Source: Syntrophaceae bacterium CG2_30_49_12 | Lineage (GTDB): Bacteria > Desulfobacterota > Syntrophia > Syntrophales > CG2-30-49-12 | Direction of reading: 5' to 3' | Length of the DNA: 20,218 nucleotides | Assembly: GCA_001873675.1 (NCBI GenBank) | Contig: MNZP01000208.1 | Coordinates: 1 to 20,218 of the forward strand | Part shown: positions 6,854-14,648 of the stretch, one piece after another | How the letters are laid out: each line of letters starts with the position of its first letter | Numbering within the stretch: the stretch's first letter is position 1 | Made by a program: the position numbers and the translations under genes | Notes under the pieces: model-generated | Told to the model about the DNA's origin: nothing | Database searches by the model: none | Seen by the model: only the letters and a program-made list of their open reading frames with translations

Positions 6854-8533
6854 CTAAAAGGGAAAATCCCTTTCTCCAGCCCAATCGTATTCCAACCCGT
6901 CGTTCATCCTCATCACACCGATTATCTCCGGAAATGTAGCGTCGGCCTCCAGGGCTTCAAAGACATAAGGGATAAGATTCTTTCCGGGATCCGCAGCGGC
7001 GCCCTGGAGGTTTTTAATCTTTTCCTTTAAGTTCCGATAACTCCTCTTTTCCTTAAATTGCTTATATTCTCTTAGATACTCTTCCACATCGGAAGTGTCG
7101 GGGGCATAGACCTCCGGTTTAAAATCCTCTTCCGGCGGAATCTGGAAATGCGTTACACCGATAACCGGCCTCTCCCCGCTTTCCACCTTTTTCTGAATAT
7201 CCAGGAGCCCTTCGGTGAGCTGTCCATGAATCCAGCCGCTCTCCAGAGCTTTTATCCAGCCCCCTGCCTTTTCTATCTGCTGTACCATCTCCTCTATTCT
7301 TCCTTCCAACTGGCTGGTAAGGCTCTCCACGTAGTAAGAACCGGCCAGAGGATCGGCGACTCTTGCTGCTCCCGATTCATAACGGATAACCTGCTGTGTT
7401 CTGATGGCGAGCCGCACCGCCTCTTCCGTAGGGGTTGCCCACCCTTCATCGAAAGAGGGAGTCTGGATGCCCATGCTGCCGGCGAGGACAGCGGCCAGCG
7501 TGCCTATAGCCCCCCGGGCAATATTCACCAGGGGCTGCTGACGGGTGAAATTTGCCCCTGAGACATCAACATGGAACCTCAGGCACAGTGCCTTTTCGTC
7601 GGTAGCGCCGAATTCCTCCTTCATTGTCCTGGCCCAGATTCTCCTTGCCGCTCTGATTTTTGCTATCTCTTCAAAAAAATCCCTGTTTACACCCAAGACA
7701 GGGCTCAATCTGCTCCCGATGGTGTTGATATCAATTCCTCTTCTCATCATCTCGCGAATCATCTCGTTACGAATGGCAATGGTGAATGCTATCTCGTGGA
7801 TGGCATTACCGCCCGCTTCTTGCAGGTCGTAGGAGCTGGTAAACCAGAGATTCCATTTGGGGAAGTTTTTATAGACAAACTCACAGAAATCGTTTCCCCA
7901 CCTGGCCAGCGTGGAAAACCGTCCGTGGTTCACAAGCCAATCCATACGACTCGGAAATACGGAAGGTCCATAGTAAAATATGGCGCCGCCCACGCCCCTT
8001 AATTTGCTGATGTCATAGCCTCTCTTTTTCGCCGTCAGGATATAGGACTGCCACACATCAGGATAAAAGGCATCGGAGGAAAGGCTCAATTCGTCTAATG
8101 GTAATCCTTTACCGAGGATCTCCACGTCTCTTAAGGTATGGAGGGCAACACCGCAGACCCCAAGCTGTCCCTCAGCCATAGGCTGATCGGGCTCAATCCC
8201 GTAAAGGGTAGGTCCATCCAGTTCCCAATTGAGGGCGCCGGCCCCCTGTTCTACGATAAATTTGCACCTCTCGTTGAACTTGGCCGGTGTGGAAAGGCCG
8301 GATATTTCTCTGATGTTCCATAGTTTTCCCCGATACATCAGGGGGTGATGCCCCCTGGTAAAAGGGTATTGACCGGGAAAGCCTATATCTCTCTTAAAAT
8401 CAATGCCTGAAATGTCCTCGGGGGTATATACATTTTTTACGGTAATACCCGAGTCTGTGGTAAAGTTTGTAACTGCCTCCCGGTATGCCTCTTTGATTTT
8501 TTCCTTTCTGACTTTTTCGGTCTGATCTGTCAT
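6854..8533 (-). CDS. B12-dependent acyl-CoA mutase large subunit, atypical pocket
   Basis: This 559-residue TIM-barrel subunit belongs to the methylmalonyl-CoA mutase family, which catalyses radical carbon-skeleton rearrangement of acyl-CoAs. Family landmarks are YPFTRG (56-61), PKWN (225-228), FFEEIAKIRAARRIWA, PTEEAVRLAIRTQQ and DPLAGSYYVE. By my alignment the substrate positions differ from methylmalonyl-CoA mutase: Tyr89 is Ile77, the Ala that is Asp117 in 2-hydroxyisobutyryl-CoA mutase is Glu104, and catalytic His244 is Asp236; Arg207 is kept as Arg211. The TIQND segment is also replaced. The ATG follows AAGGAGG with a 10-nt spacer. The gene lies directly upstream of its B12 subunit; no MeaB-type chaperone or epimerase is nearby. 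The substrate is unknown; methylmalonyl-CoA seems unlikely. Confidence 0.93.
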   Translation of the reverse strand: MTDQTEKVRKEKIKEAYREAVTNFTTDSGITVKNVYTPEDISGIDFKRDIGFPGQYPFTRGHHPLMYRGKLWNIREISGLSTPAKFNERCKFIVEQGAGALNWELDGPTLYGIEPDQPMAEGQLGVCGVALHTLRDVEILGKGLPLDELSLSSDAFYPDVWQSYILTAKKRGYDISKLRGVGGAIFYYGPSVFPSRMDWLVNHGRFSTLARWGNDFCEFVYKNFPKWNLWFTSSYDLQEAGGNAIHEIAFTIAIRNEMIREMMRRGIDINTIGSRLSPVLGVNRDFFEEIAKIRAARRIWARTMKEEFGATDEKALCLRFHVDVSGANFTRQQPLVNIARGAIGTLAAVLAGSMGIQTPSFDEGWATPTEEAVRLAIRTQQVIRYESGAARVADPLAGSYYVESLTSQLEGRIEEMVQQIEKAGGWIKALESGWIHGQLTEGLLDIQKKVESGERPVIGVTHFQIPPEEDFKPEVYAPDTSDVEEYLREYKQFKEKRSYRNLKEKIKNLQGAAADPGKNLIPYVFEALEADATFPEIIGVMRMNDGLEYDWAGERDFPF

Positions 8534-8628
8534 CGGAACGGAACCTCCTTAATATTAACTAAAAGGCGTTTAAGCCTGGTTTGTTATTTCAGGTGGGGGG
8601 TTTACCCCTTTGCCGCTTCTTCCTTCGT

Positions 8629-8656
8629 AAGATTTCTCCCTTCGCTCGAAATGACA
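8629..8656. repeat. Short dispersed-repeat-like hairpin sequence
   Basis: GTAAGATTTCTCCC-TTCGCTCGAAATGAC contains the stem ATTTC/GAAAT. I recall near-identical sequences as scattered repeats in many unrelated bacterial genomes; that recollection is not checked. No second copy occurs in this window. Confidence 0.35.
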
Positions 8657-8661
8657 AGGTA

Positions 8662-8719
8662 ATCCTACGCCATTCCCACAAAAAAAGTCAATAAATTTTG
8701 ACCTGAATCCGTGGGTCAA
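8662..8719 (-). promoter_or_regulatory. Candidate promoter/operator region of the mutase operon
   Basis: On the minus strand, TTGACT (8691-8686) is followed after 18 bp by TAGGAT (8667-8662), a plausible promoter about 130 bp upstream of the mutase start. Immediately upstream is a perfect inverted repeat TTGACC-N10-GGTCAA (8698-8703 and 8714-8719), which could bind a regulator. The rest of the 352-bp gap (8534-8885) shows nothing further except AAGG (8878-8881) in front of queA. Confidence 0.35.
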
Positions 8720-8885
8720 GGGAATAATCAAGAAGGCATTTGATAGAATTCATGCCAAGAATACATTGTAACAATTAAATGAATGTGCTACTAAGCCGTC
8801 GAAATGGAAAATTAAGGAATGGGTGTCCGATGAGGTTTTTTCTCTGTGTGTTAGGGATGGTTTTTTCGGAAGAGGTTAAGGCAGC

Positions 8886-9923
8886 ATGAGATTAGAGGAG
8901 TTCGATTACCATCTTCCCGAAGAACTAATCGCACAGGAACCCTGCGAGGTAAGAGACCAGGCGCGGATGATGGTTGTGAGCAGAAAAACCGGGGGTATCG
9001 AAAATAAGGTTTTTCATGATCTTCCCGAATTCCTGAATAAGGGAGATGTGCTGGTCATCAACGATTCGAAAGTGATATCGGCGCGTTTGATCGGGGAGAA
9101 GGCATCGGGAGGAAGGATCGAAATCCTCCTCTTGAAAAAACATGATGATGCCTCCCCTGGCGAGACCTGGGAGGTGCTGTTAAGGCCGGCAAAGAGGACC
9201 CGTGTGGGGACCAAAATCTTCTTCCATGATGGATCTCAGGCAAGGGTAGAGGAGAGGATAGGGGACAGAAAATGGCTCATCACTTTCTCCACGGATATTG
9301 CATTTGATCAGTTTCTCCATCAATACGGGAAGGCCCCCCTTCCCCCCTATATCAAACGGAGAGGAGACTGTGTGACTGATCGTAATGATATCGAAAGGTA
9401 CCAGACAGTATACGCAAGTACCCCCGGATCGGTTGCGGCGCCCACTGCCGGTCTGCATTTTTCCCGGAATATCCTAAATACCCTGGAGGGCCAGGGGGTT
9501 CAAATTGCATCCGTCACGCTCCATATCGGCTATGGAACATTTCTTTCCCTCAAGTCGGGAATCGTGGAAGACCAAGTGATGGAGGAAGAGTTCTTTGAAA
9601 TAGGGGAAGAAGCCGCTAAGATGATCAATGACGGGGAAAGGGTCATCGCCGTGGGTACAACCTCCACGAGAGTCCTCGAAACAGCCTCGGATGAAGAGGA
9701 CAGGATAAGGGCAAAAGCAGCATTTACCCGGCTTTTCATCTATCCCGGTTACCGTTTTAAGCGGGTGGGTGCGTTGCTCACCAATTTTCATCTCCCCCGA
9801 TCATCCCTCTTTCTTCTTGTTTGCGCCTTTGCAGGTAAAAACCTGATTCAAAAGGCATATCAACGGGCAATAGAGGATTGCTACCGCTTTTACAGTTACG
9901 GGGATTGTACGCTGATCCTGTAA
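8886..9923 (+). CDS. queA: S-adenosylmethionine:tRNA ribosyltransferase-isomerase
   Basis: QueA transfers the ribosyl moiety of S-adenosylmethionine to preQ1 in tRNA, forming epoxyqueuosine at the wobble base. The 345-residue length is typical. Signatures present are FDYHLPEELIAQEP at the N-terminus, VINDSKVISARL, PPYIKR, GSVAAPTAGLHF, VTLHIGYGTF, VGTTSTRVLE and a C-terminal TNFHLPRSSLFLLVCAFAG. The ATG is preceded by AAGG and AGAGG. tgt follows after 53 bp filled with repeat sequence; queA and tgt catalyse successive parts of one pathway and are normally adjacent. Confidence 0.97.
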   Translation: MRLEEFDYHLPEELIAQEPCEVRDQARMMVVSRKTGGIENKVFHDLPEFLNKGDVLVINDSKVISARLIGEKASGGRIEILLLKKHDDASPGETWEVLLRPAKRTRVGTKIFFHDGSQARVEERIGDRKWLITFSTDIAFDQFLHQYGKAPLPPYIKRRGDCVTDRNDIERYQTVYASTPGSVAAPTAGLHFSRNILNTLEGQGVQIASVTLHIGYGTFLSLKSGIVEDQVMEEEFFEIGEEAAKMINDGERVIAVGTTSTRVLETASDEEDRIRAKAAFTRLFIYPGYRFKRVGALLTNFHLPRSSLFLLVCAFAGKNLIQKAYQRAIEDCYRFYSYGDCTLIL

Positions 9924-9937
9924 GTCGTGAGTCGTAA

Positions 9938-9976
9938 GAGGAGGGCCACGCTCCGTCGTGGCCTAAGTCGTAAGTC
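9938..9976 (+). repeat. Palindromic hairpin repeat, copy B (queA-tgt gap, covers tgt RBS)
   Basis: AGGAGG (9939-9944) is followed by the stem GGCCACG (9944-9950), loop CTCCGT (9951-9956), the arm CGTGGCC (9957-9963), then TAAGTCGTAAGTC up to the tgt ATG at 9977. The GTCGTAAG/GTCGTGAG words around it are short direct repeats. An in-frame TAA at 9971-9973 fixes 9977 as the tgt start. No Shine-Dalgarno lies within the usual distance; the only one is the AGGAGG about 32 bases upstream, on the far side of the hairpin. Confidence 0.75.
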
Positions 9977-11104
9977 ATGGTTGATGGGTATCAATTTGAG
10001 CTGCTCAAGAAGGATCTGACCTCCAGGGCACGGCTGGGGAAGATACAGACACCCCACGGTGAGGTAAATACCCCTGTTTTCATGCCGGTAGGCAGCCAGG
10101 GCGCCGTAAAGTCCCTCGTGCCTGAGTGGGTAAGGAAATTAGGGGCAGAGATGATCATCGGCAACGCGTACCACCTCTATCTGAAACCCGGTCATAAAAT
10201 TGTTGGAGACCTGGGGGGTTTGCACAGGTTCATGAACTGGAGCGGTCCGCTTCTCACCGACAGTGGGGGCTTTCAGATATACAGTCTCAGCGCCCTCCGA
10301 AAGATCACCGATAAAGGGGTGATGTTTCAATCTCACATTGACGGATCCAGGCAATTCCTCACCCCTGAACTGGTTGTTGAGATTCAGGAAACCCTCGGTT
10401 CGGATATCATGATGTGTCTCGATGAATGCACACCCTACCCCGCCGGTTTCGCGGAGGTGGAAAAATCACTTGCCCTGACAATAGAATGGGCCGGAAGGAG
10501 TAAAGATGCAAAAAAGAACAGCAACCGGCAAGCCCTCTTCGGAATCGTCCAGGGGGGGATGTATCCTGACTTAAGGGAGCGGGGGGTCGAAGGTATCACC
10601 GGTATTGGTTTCGATGGCTATGCCCTGGGAGGATTGAGTGTGGGAGAACCTAAAGAGATGATGACGGAAATTGTCGCGGGGACCACCCCCCTCCTTCCCG
10701 AGGACAAGCCAAGATATCTGATGGGCGTGGGGACACCCGAAGATATTGTGGCATGTGTCCATCAAGGTATTGACATGTTTGACTGTGTGATGCCTACTCG
10801 ATGTGCCAGAAACGGATTACTGTTTACAAATCGTGAAAACATTGTTATAAAAAACGCACGTTACAGTGACGATAGTTCACCTCTCGATAGTTCCTGCGAT
10901 TGTTATACGTGCAGACACTACTCGCGGGCGTATTTAAGGCACCTGTTTTTGGCCAGGGAGATCCTGGCCATGATTTTGAATACGATTCATAATATCCGTT
11001 ACTACATGCATTTGTTGGAGATGATCAGAGAAGCGATAAGAAATGGTCAATACGCGGATTTCAAAAATAATTTCTTAAGGAATCGTAGTTATTCAGGTGT
11101 TTAG
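9977..11104 (+). CDS. tgt: Queuine/preQ1 tRNA-guanine transglycosylase
   Basis: Tgt exchanges guanine-34 of GUN-anticodon tRNAs for preQ1, the step before QueA. This 375-residue protein has LTDSGGFQIYSLS with the general base D95, IVQGG (190-194), GGLSVGE, and the nucleophile in MFDCVMPTRCARNG (D269). The zinc site is C307, C309, C312 and H338. The C-terminus RNRSYSGV and the TAG stop are written by MITE copy 3. Removing the element restores RNRSTSDQPYV followed by TAA at 11206-11208. The change lies outside the catalytic barrel, so activity is probably kept. It heads the run into yajC-secD-secF, a common bacterial order. The start codon lacks a nearby ribosome binding site. Confidence 0.97.
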   Translation: MVDGYQFELLKKDLTSRARLGKIQTPHGEVNTPVFMPVGSQGAVKSLVPEWVRKLGAEMIIGNAYHLYLKPGHKIVGDLGGLHRFMNWSGPLLTDSGGFQIYSLSALRKITDKGVMFQSHIDGSRQFLTPELVVEIQETLGSDIMMCLDECTPYPAGFAEVEKSLALTIEWAGRSKDAKKNSNRQALFGIVQGGMYPDLRERGVEGITGIGFDGYALGGLSVGEPKEMMTEIVAGTTPLLPEDKPRYLMGVGTPEDIVACVHQGIDMFDCVMPTRCARNGLLFTNRENIVIKNARYSDDSSPLDSSCDCYTCRHYSRAYLRHLFLAREILAMILNTIHNIRYYMHLLEMIREAIRNGQYADFKNNFLRNRSYSGV

Positions 11105-11171
11105 GCTGAAGACCGAAGGCTGAAGTGTCCTAACAGTCTTTCGCCTTCAGTCTATCTACCTGAGTAGTTGC
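11085..11171. mobile_element. MITE-like element, copy 3 (GGCTGAAG type)
   Basis: This 87-bp element starts GTAGTTATTCAGGTGTTTAGG and ends with CTACCTGAGTAGTTGC, whose reverse complement is GCAACTACTCAGGTAG. The internal arms are TTTAGGCTGAAG and CTTCAGTCTA. The flanks are AAGGAATC (11077-11084) and AAGGAGTC (11172-11179), an 8-bp direct repeat with one mismatch. The left end supplies the last codons and stop of tgt. Its interior differs from copies 1 and 2 although the termini match. The hairpin may also stop or slow transcription between tgt and yajC. Confidence 0.78.
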
Positions 11172-11179
11172 AAGGAGTC

Positions 11180-11208
11180 GGTCTACAAGCGATCAGCCGT
11201 ACGTTTAA
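11180..11208 (+). other. Displaced 3' codons of tgt
   Basis: After the right-hand target duplication, the frame that continues from AAT-C at 11084 reads RSTSDQPYV and then TAA (11206-11208). This restores a plausible longer Tgt C-terminus if the element is removed. Confidence 0.6.
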
Positions 11209-11243
11209 GCTGGTAGATAATAATTAAAAGGAGGAAATGAGTA

Positions 11244-11561
11244 ATGATGAATCTAGCCTATGCCATGGGTGGGGCCGGTGGAACGGGAGCCAAGGGAGGA
11301 GATATGAGTTTTATTATTATGATCGCCATTATGTTTGCCATCTTTTATTTCCTTCTGATCAGACCTCAACAGAAGAAACAGAAGGAAATAAAACAGATGC
11401 AGGAAAATCTCAGCCATGGCGATCTGGTAATCACCTCGGGAGGGATACATGGGAAAGTCACCGGGATTACCGATACCGTTGTTACGATCGAGATTGCTGA
11501 TAAGGTAAGGATAAAGGTCGCGAGAAATTTTATCAGCGCTGTCCTGCAAAAAGCAACATAA
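11244..11561 (+). CDS. yajC: Preprotein translocase subunit YajC
   Basis: YajC is the small inner-membrane partner of SecD and SecF. It has 105 residues, a short glycine-rich start (AMGGAGGTGAKGG), one membrane helix (about residues 25-43, ending FYFLLIRPQQKKQKE), and the conserved cytoplasmic domain HGDLVITSGGIHGKVTGI. AGGAGG (11229-11234) gives a 9-nt spacer to the ATG at 11244; the ATG at 11247 is also possible. It follows tgt after 139 bp containing MITE copy 3, and secD begins 27 bp downstream. Confidence 0.96.
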   Translation: MMNLAYAMGGAGGTGAKGGDMSFIIMIAIMFAIFYFLLIRPQQKKQKEIKQMQENLSHGDLVITSGGIHGKVTGITDTVVTIEIADKVRIKVARNFISAVLQKAT

Positions 11562-11588
11562 GAACTAATTTCTCGAAAGGAAGAGGAT

Positions 11589-13187
11589 ATGTTCAAAAGT
11601 ATCAGAATCAGGTCTATTGTCGCGATAGTCGCCTTACTTGTCAGTTTGTATTATCTTACGCCATCCCTTGTCTCCGATCTTCCATCTGTGTGGAAGAACT
11701 ATTTACCTAAGGATAAAATCCATCTGGGTCTTGATCTCCGGGGAGGGATGCATCTTGCTCTGGAAGTTGACACGGAAAAGGCCGTGGAGGCCACCCTGGA
11801 GAGAACATCAAACGAACTGAAGGAAACCATGATGGAAAATAAGGTTCGTTTCCGGCAGCTCGAACGGACAAAAGGGAATATTATCCTTGAACTGCCTGAT
11901 AGCGCCTCCAGGAGCGGATTGGAAAAGATTCTCAAAGACAATTATCCCGATCTGGAAATAGCATCGGGAGAGACTGTTGAGGGAAGGGAGAGGGTAACTC
12001 TTACGATCAAGGATATACGGGTAGCCGAAATAGAGAAACTTGCCGTAGAACAGAGCCTGGAGACCATCCGCAACAGGGTTGATCAATTCGGCATCTCTGA
12101 GCCGGAAATTATACCCGAGGGTGATGATCGTATCATTATCCAGCTTCCCGGCATCAGGGACACCACCCGGGCCAAAAGTCTTATCGGAAAAACAGCCCTT
12201 CTTGAATTTAAACTGGTTGATGAGGAACACAGCCCGGAGGAAGCCCTGCGGGGGAATATCCCCGAAGGGAGCGTCATCGCCGAGGGTTACCACCTGGACG
12301 GTGAAACGGGACGGAGAACCAAGGTGCCTTACCTACTGAAAAACAAAACCCTCATGACCGGCAGTTCTATCGAGTCTGCCCAGGTGAAAATCAGCGATCG
12401 TTTCGGCGAGCCTTACATCTCCTTAAAATTCGACACCCAGGGGGCAAAAGACTTTGATCGGATTACGGCGGAAAATGTGAAAAAAAGACTGGCCATTGTT
12501 CTCGATGGTGTCGTGTATTCTGCGCCGGTGATCCAGGAGAGAATCTCCGGGGGCCAGGCCCAGATCACAGGATCGTTTACCATGGAAGAGGCCCGTGACC
12601 TGGCCATTGTCCTCCGGGCAGGCGCCCTTCCCGCACCGGTCAACATTCTTGAGGAAAGGACCGTAGGACCATCTCTGGGACAGGATTCCATTGACAAGGG
12701 CATCGCTTCCGTGGTCATCGGGGGCATCCTCGTTGTCCTTTTTATGGTGGTTTATTACAAACTTTCCGGTATTGTCGCCAATCTGGCATTGATCATGAAC
12801 ATCATCATCATCATGGGCGCACTGGCGGCCTTCAAGGCCACCCTCACCCTCCCCGGCATTGCCGGCATCGTTCTTACCATCGGTATGGCTGTGGATGCCA
12901 ATGTCCTCATCTTTGAGAGGATCAGGGAGGAACTTCGCCTGGGGAAAACGCCGCGGGCCGCTATAGGAGCGGGATACACCAAGGCGTTTCTCACCATCCT
13001 GGACTCTAATATAACCACGCTCATTGCCGCCCTGTTCCTTTTCCAGTTCGGGACGGGGCCTGTGAAGGGTTTTGCGGTTACCCTGAGTATCGGTCTCGTT
13101 ACCAGCATGTTCACCGCCATCTTTGTCACGCGGATTATCTTTGATTATTTTGTCTGGAATATAAGGATCAAGACAGTCAGTATTTAA
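11589..13187 (+). CDS. secD: Protein translocase subunit SecD
   Basis: SecD works with SecF and YajC to pull exported proteins through SecYEG using the proton gradient. The 532-residue protein has an N-terminal membrane helix (about 8-28), DLRGGMHLALEVD, the periplasmic P1 domain, and the SecD/F signature SAPVIQERISGGQAQITG. Five membrane helices follow from about residue 370, with GMAVDANVLIFERIREELR carrying the conserved acidic residue. The start has AAAGGAAGAGG upstream. secF begins 21 bp after the stop. Confidence 0.98.
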   Translation: MFKSIRIRSIVAIVALLVSLYYLTPSLVSDLPSVWKNYLPKDKIHLGLDLRGGMHLALEVDTEKAVEATLERTSNELKETMMENKVRFRQLERTKGNIILELPDSASRSGLEKILKDNYPDLEIASGETVEGRERVTLTIKDIRVAEIEKLAVEQSLETIRNRVDQFGISEPEIIPEGDDRIIIQLPGIRDTTRAKSLIGKTALLEFKLVDEEHSPEEALRGNIPEGSVIAEGYHLDGETGRRTKVPYLLKNKTLMTGSSIESAQVKISDRFGEPYISLKFDTQGAKDFDRITAENVKKRLAIVLDGVVYSAPVIQERISGGQAQITGSFTMEEARDLAIVLRAGALPAPVNILEERTVGPSLGQDSIDKGIASVVIGGILVVLFMVVYYKLSGIVANLALIMNIIIIMGALAAFKATLTLPGIAGIVLTIGMAVDANVLIFERIREELRLGKTPRAAIGAGYTKAFLTILDSNITTLIAALFLFQFGTGPVKGFAVTLSIGLVTSMFTAIFVTRIIFDYFVWNIRIKTVSI

Positions 13188-13208
13188 GGAAAATCAGAGG
13201 AAAGACGA

Positions 13209-14123
13209 ATGGAGCTTATAAAACCGGGAACCAAGATCAATTTCGTGGGGAAGATGAAGGTTGCCTTTGGGTGTTCCCTGCTCATGATTATCATTAGTAT
13301 CGTTTCGGTCATCTGGCATGGGGGCCTCAATCTCGGCATTGACTTTTCCGGGGGCACCCTGATTCAGATCAAGTTTCAGAAGGAGCCGCCGATTAAGAGC
13401 ATAAGAAGTGTTTTCACATCCCTTGGCCTGGAAAACAGCATCATTCAGCAGTTCGGCAGTGATGAGGTTGTTGTCAGGACAACAGGCATCTCCTCTGATC
13501 TTCTCAAGGATATCTCCCTGCGGCTCGAAGATGCTCTGGATAGAGCCTATGGCAAGGGGGCGTCTCTCGTGCAGAGGGTTGAGGTTGTGGGTCCCAAAGT
13601 CGGCAGTGATCTGAGGAATAAGGCAATCTTGGCCCTCGTTTTTTCCTGGCTCGGGATGCTCATCTACATTGCCTGGCGGTTCGAGTTTCGCTATGCCGTC
13701 GGCGGCATCTTCGCCCTGGTTCACGATGTCACTATTACTGTCGGCGCCCTTTCCCTGCTGGATAAAGAGTTTACCCTGACGATCGTGGCCGCTTTATTAA
13801 CCATTGTCGGATATTCTATAAATGACACCATCGTTATCTTCGATCGGATCAGGGAAAACGTGAGGAAAAACATCAAACAAAGCCTGAGAGATACCATCAA
13901 TGCAAGTATCAATCAGACGCTGGGCAGGACGATCCTGACATCTTTTACAGTCTTTGTTGTCGTGGCTATCCTGTTCTTCTTTGGCGGGGTGGTTATCCAC
14001 GACTTTGCCTTCGCCCTCCTGGTGGGTCTGGTGACTGGCACGTACTCCACCGTATTTATCGCGAGCCCCATCGTCCTGGCCTGGGAAAACATCAAACCTT
14101 CGAAGATAAGGAGGAAAAGGTAG
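13209..14123 (+). CDS. secF: Protein translocase subunit SecF
   Basis: SecF is the RND-type partner of SecD. The 304-residue protein has a first membrane helix (about 15-38), GIDFSGGTLIQIKF, a small periplasmic domain, then VEVVGPKVGSDLRNKA and five further helices. TIVGYSINDTIVIFDRIREN and LGRTILTS are family signatures. The ATG is preceded by AGAGGAAAG. The next gene starts 1 bp beyond the secF stop, implying translational coupling. Confidence 0.98.
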   Translation: MELIKPGTKINFVGKMKVAFGCSLLMIIISIVSVIWHGGLNLGIDFSGGTLIQIKFQKEPPIKSIRSVFTSLGLENSIIQQFGSDEVVVRTTGISSDLLKDISLRLEDALDRAYGKGASLVQRVEVVGPKVGSDLRNKAILALVFSWLGMLIYIAWRFEFRYAVGGIFALVHDVTITVGALSLLDKEFTLTIVAALLTIVGYSINDTIVIFDRIRENVRKNIKQSLRDTINASINQTLGRTILTSFTVFVVVAILFFFGGVVIHDFAFALLVGLVTGTYSTVFIASPIVLAWENIKPSKIRRKR

Positions 14124-14124
14124 G

Positions 14125-14637
14125 TTGTCTCCCCTTGAGATTGCAGGATTGACCATTTTTATTCTTGTACTGTTCGCAGGTATCTTCTCCACTGTTTTTG
14201 GTTTACCGGGAACGCTGATCATCCTCCTTGACGTTATCCTCTATGCCCTGTGTACCGGTTTTGAGAGGATCGGTTTTAAGATTATCGCCATCCTGTTCAT
14301 CATTGCCCTGCTGGCGGAAACCCTCGATTTTGCGTTGCTGATGGCAGGTGCGGCAAGATTCTGGTTGTCAAAGAGGATGATCTGGGCTTCCGTTACCTGT
14401 GGCATTATCGGCGCCGTGCTGTTGACCCCTGCTCTCCTGGGCCTTGGTATCATTGCCGGGGCCTTTCTCGGCGGTTTTACCGGTATGCTGACCGTGGAGC
14501 TGATCCGGCAGTACAGCCTGAAACCTGCATTCAGGACGGGCTACAGAGCTATATTAGGCAGAAGCGCCGGCATTCTGCTGAAAGGCTTTTCTGCCCTCGC
14601 AATGACCGTTATTACTCTGTCAAATGTATACTCTTAG
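14125..14637 (+). CDS. DUF456-family small membrane protein
   Basis: This 170-residue, strongly hydrophobic protein has about four membrane segments and glycine-rich stretches (GLPGTLIILL, GIIAGAFLGGFTG) typical of DUF456. Its function is not known. The start is TTG at 14125, directly after the secF stop; AGGAGG at 14109-14114 lies ten bases upstream, inside the end of secF. Its own TAG stop is part of the TAGGAG that serves as ribosome binding site for lepB. The tight coupling puts it in the Sec/signal-peptidase transcript, but does not by itself assign it a role in export. Confidence 0.85.
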   Translation: MSPLEIAGLTIFILVLFAGIFSTVFGLPGTLIILLDVILYALCTGFERIGFKIIAILFIIALLAETLDFALLMAGAARFWLSKRMIWASVTCGIIGAVLLTPALLGLGIIAGAFLGGFTGMLTVELIRQYSLKPAFRTGYRAILGRSAGILLKGFSALAMTVITLSNVYS

Positions 14638-14648
14638 GAGCTGAAAAT

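Noticed and set aside
6834..6884. Longer start for the mutase small subunit
   Set aside because: It would overlap the large-subunit 3' end and ignore the well-placed AGGAGG before TTG 6833.
11237..11500. Alternative frame starting at the ATG just after AGGAGG upstream of yajC
   Set aside because: Spacing to the ribosome binding site is only two bases and the product has no family resemblance; YajC in the other frame is unmistakable.
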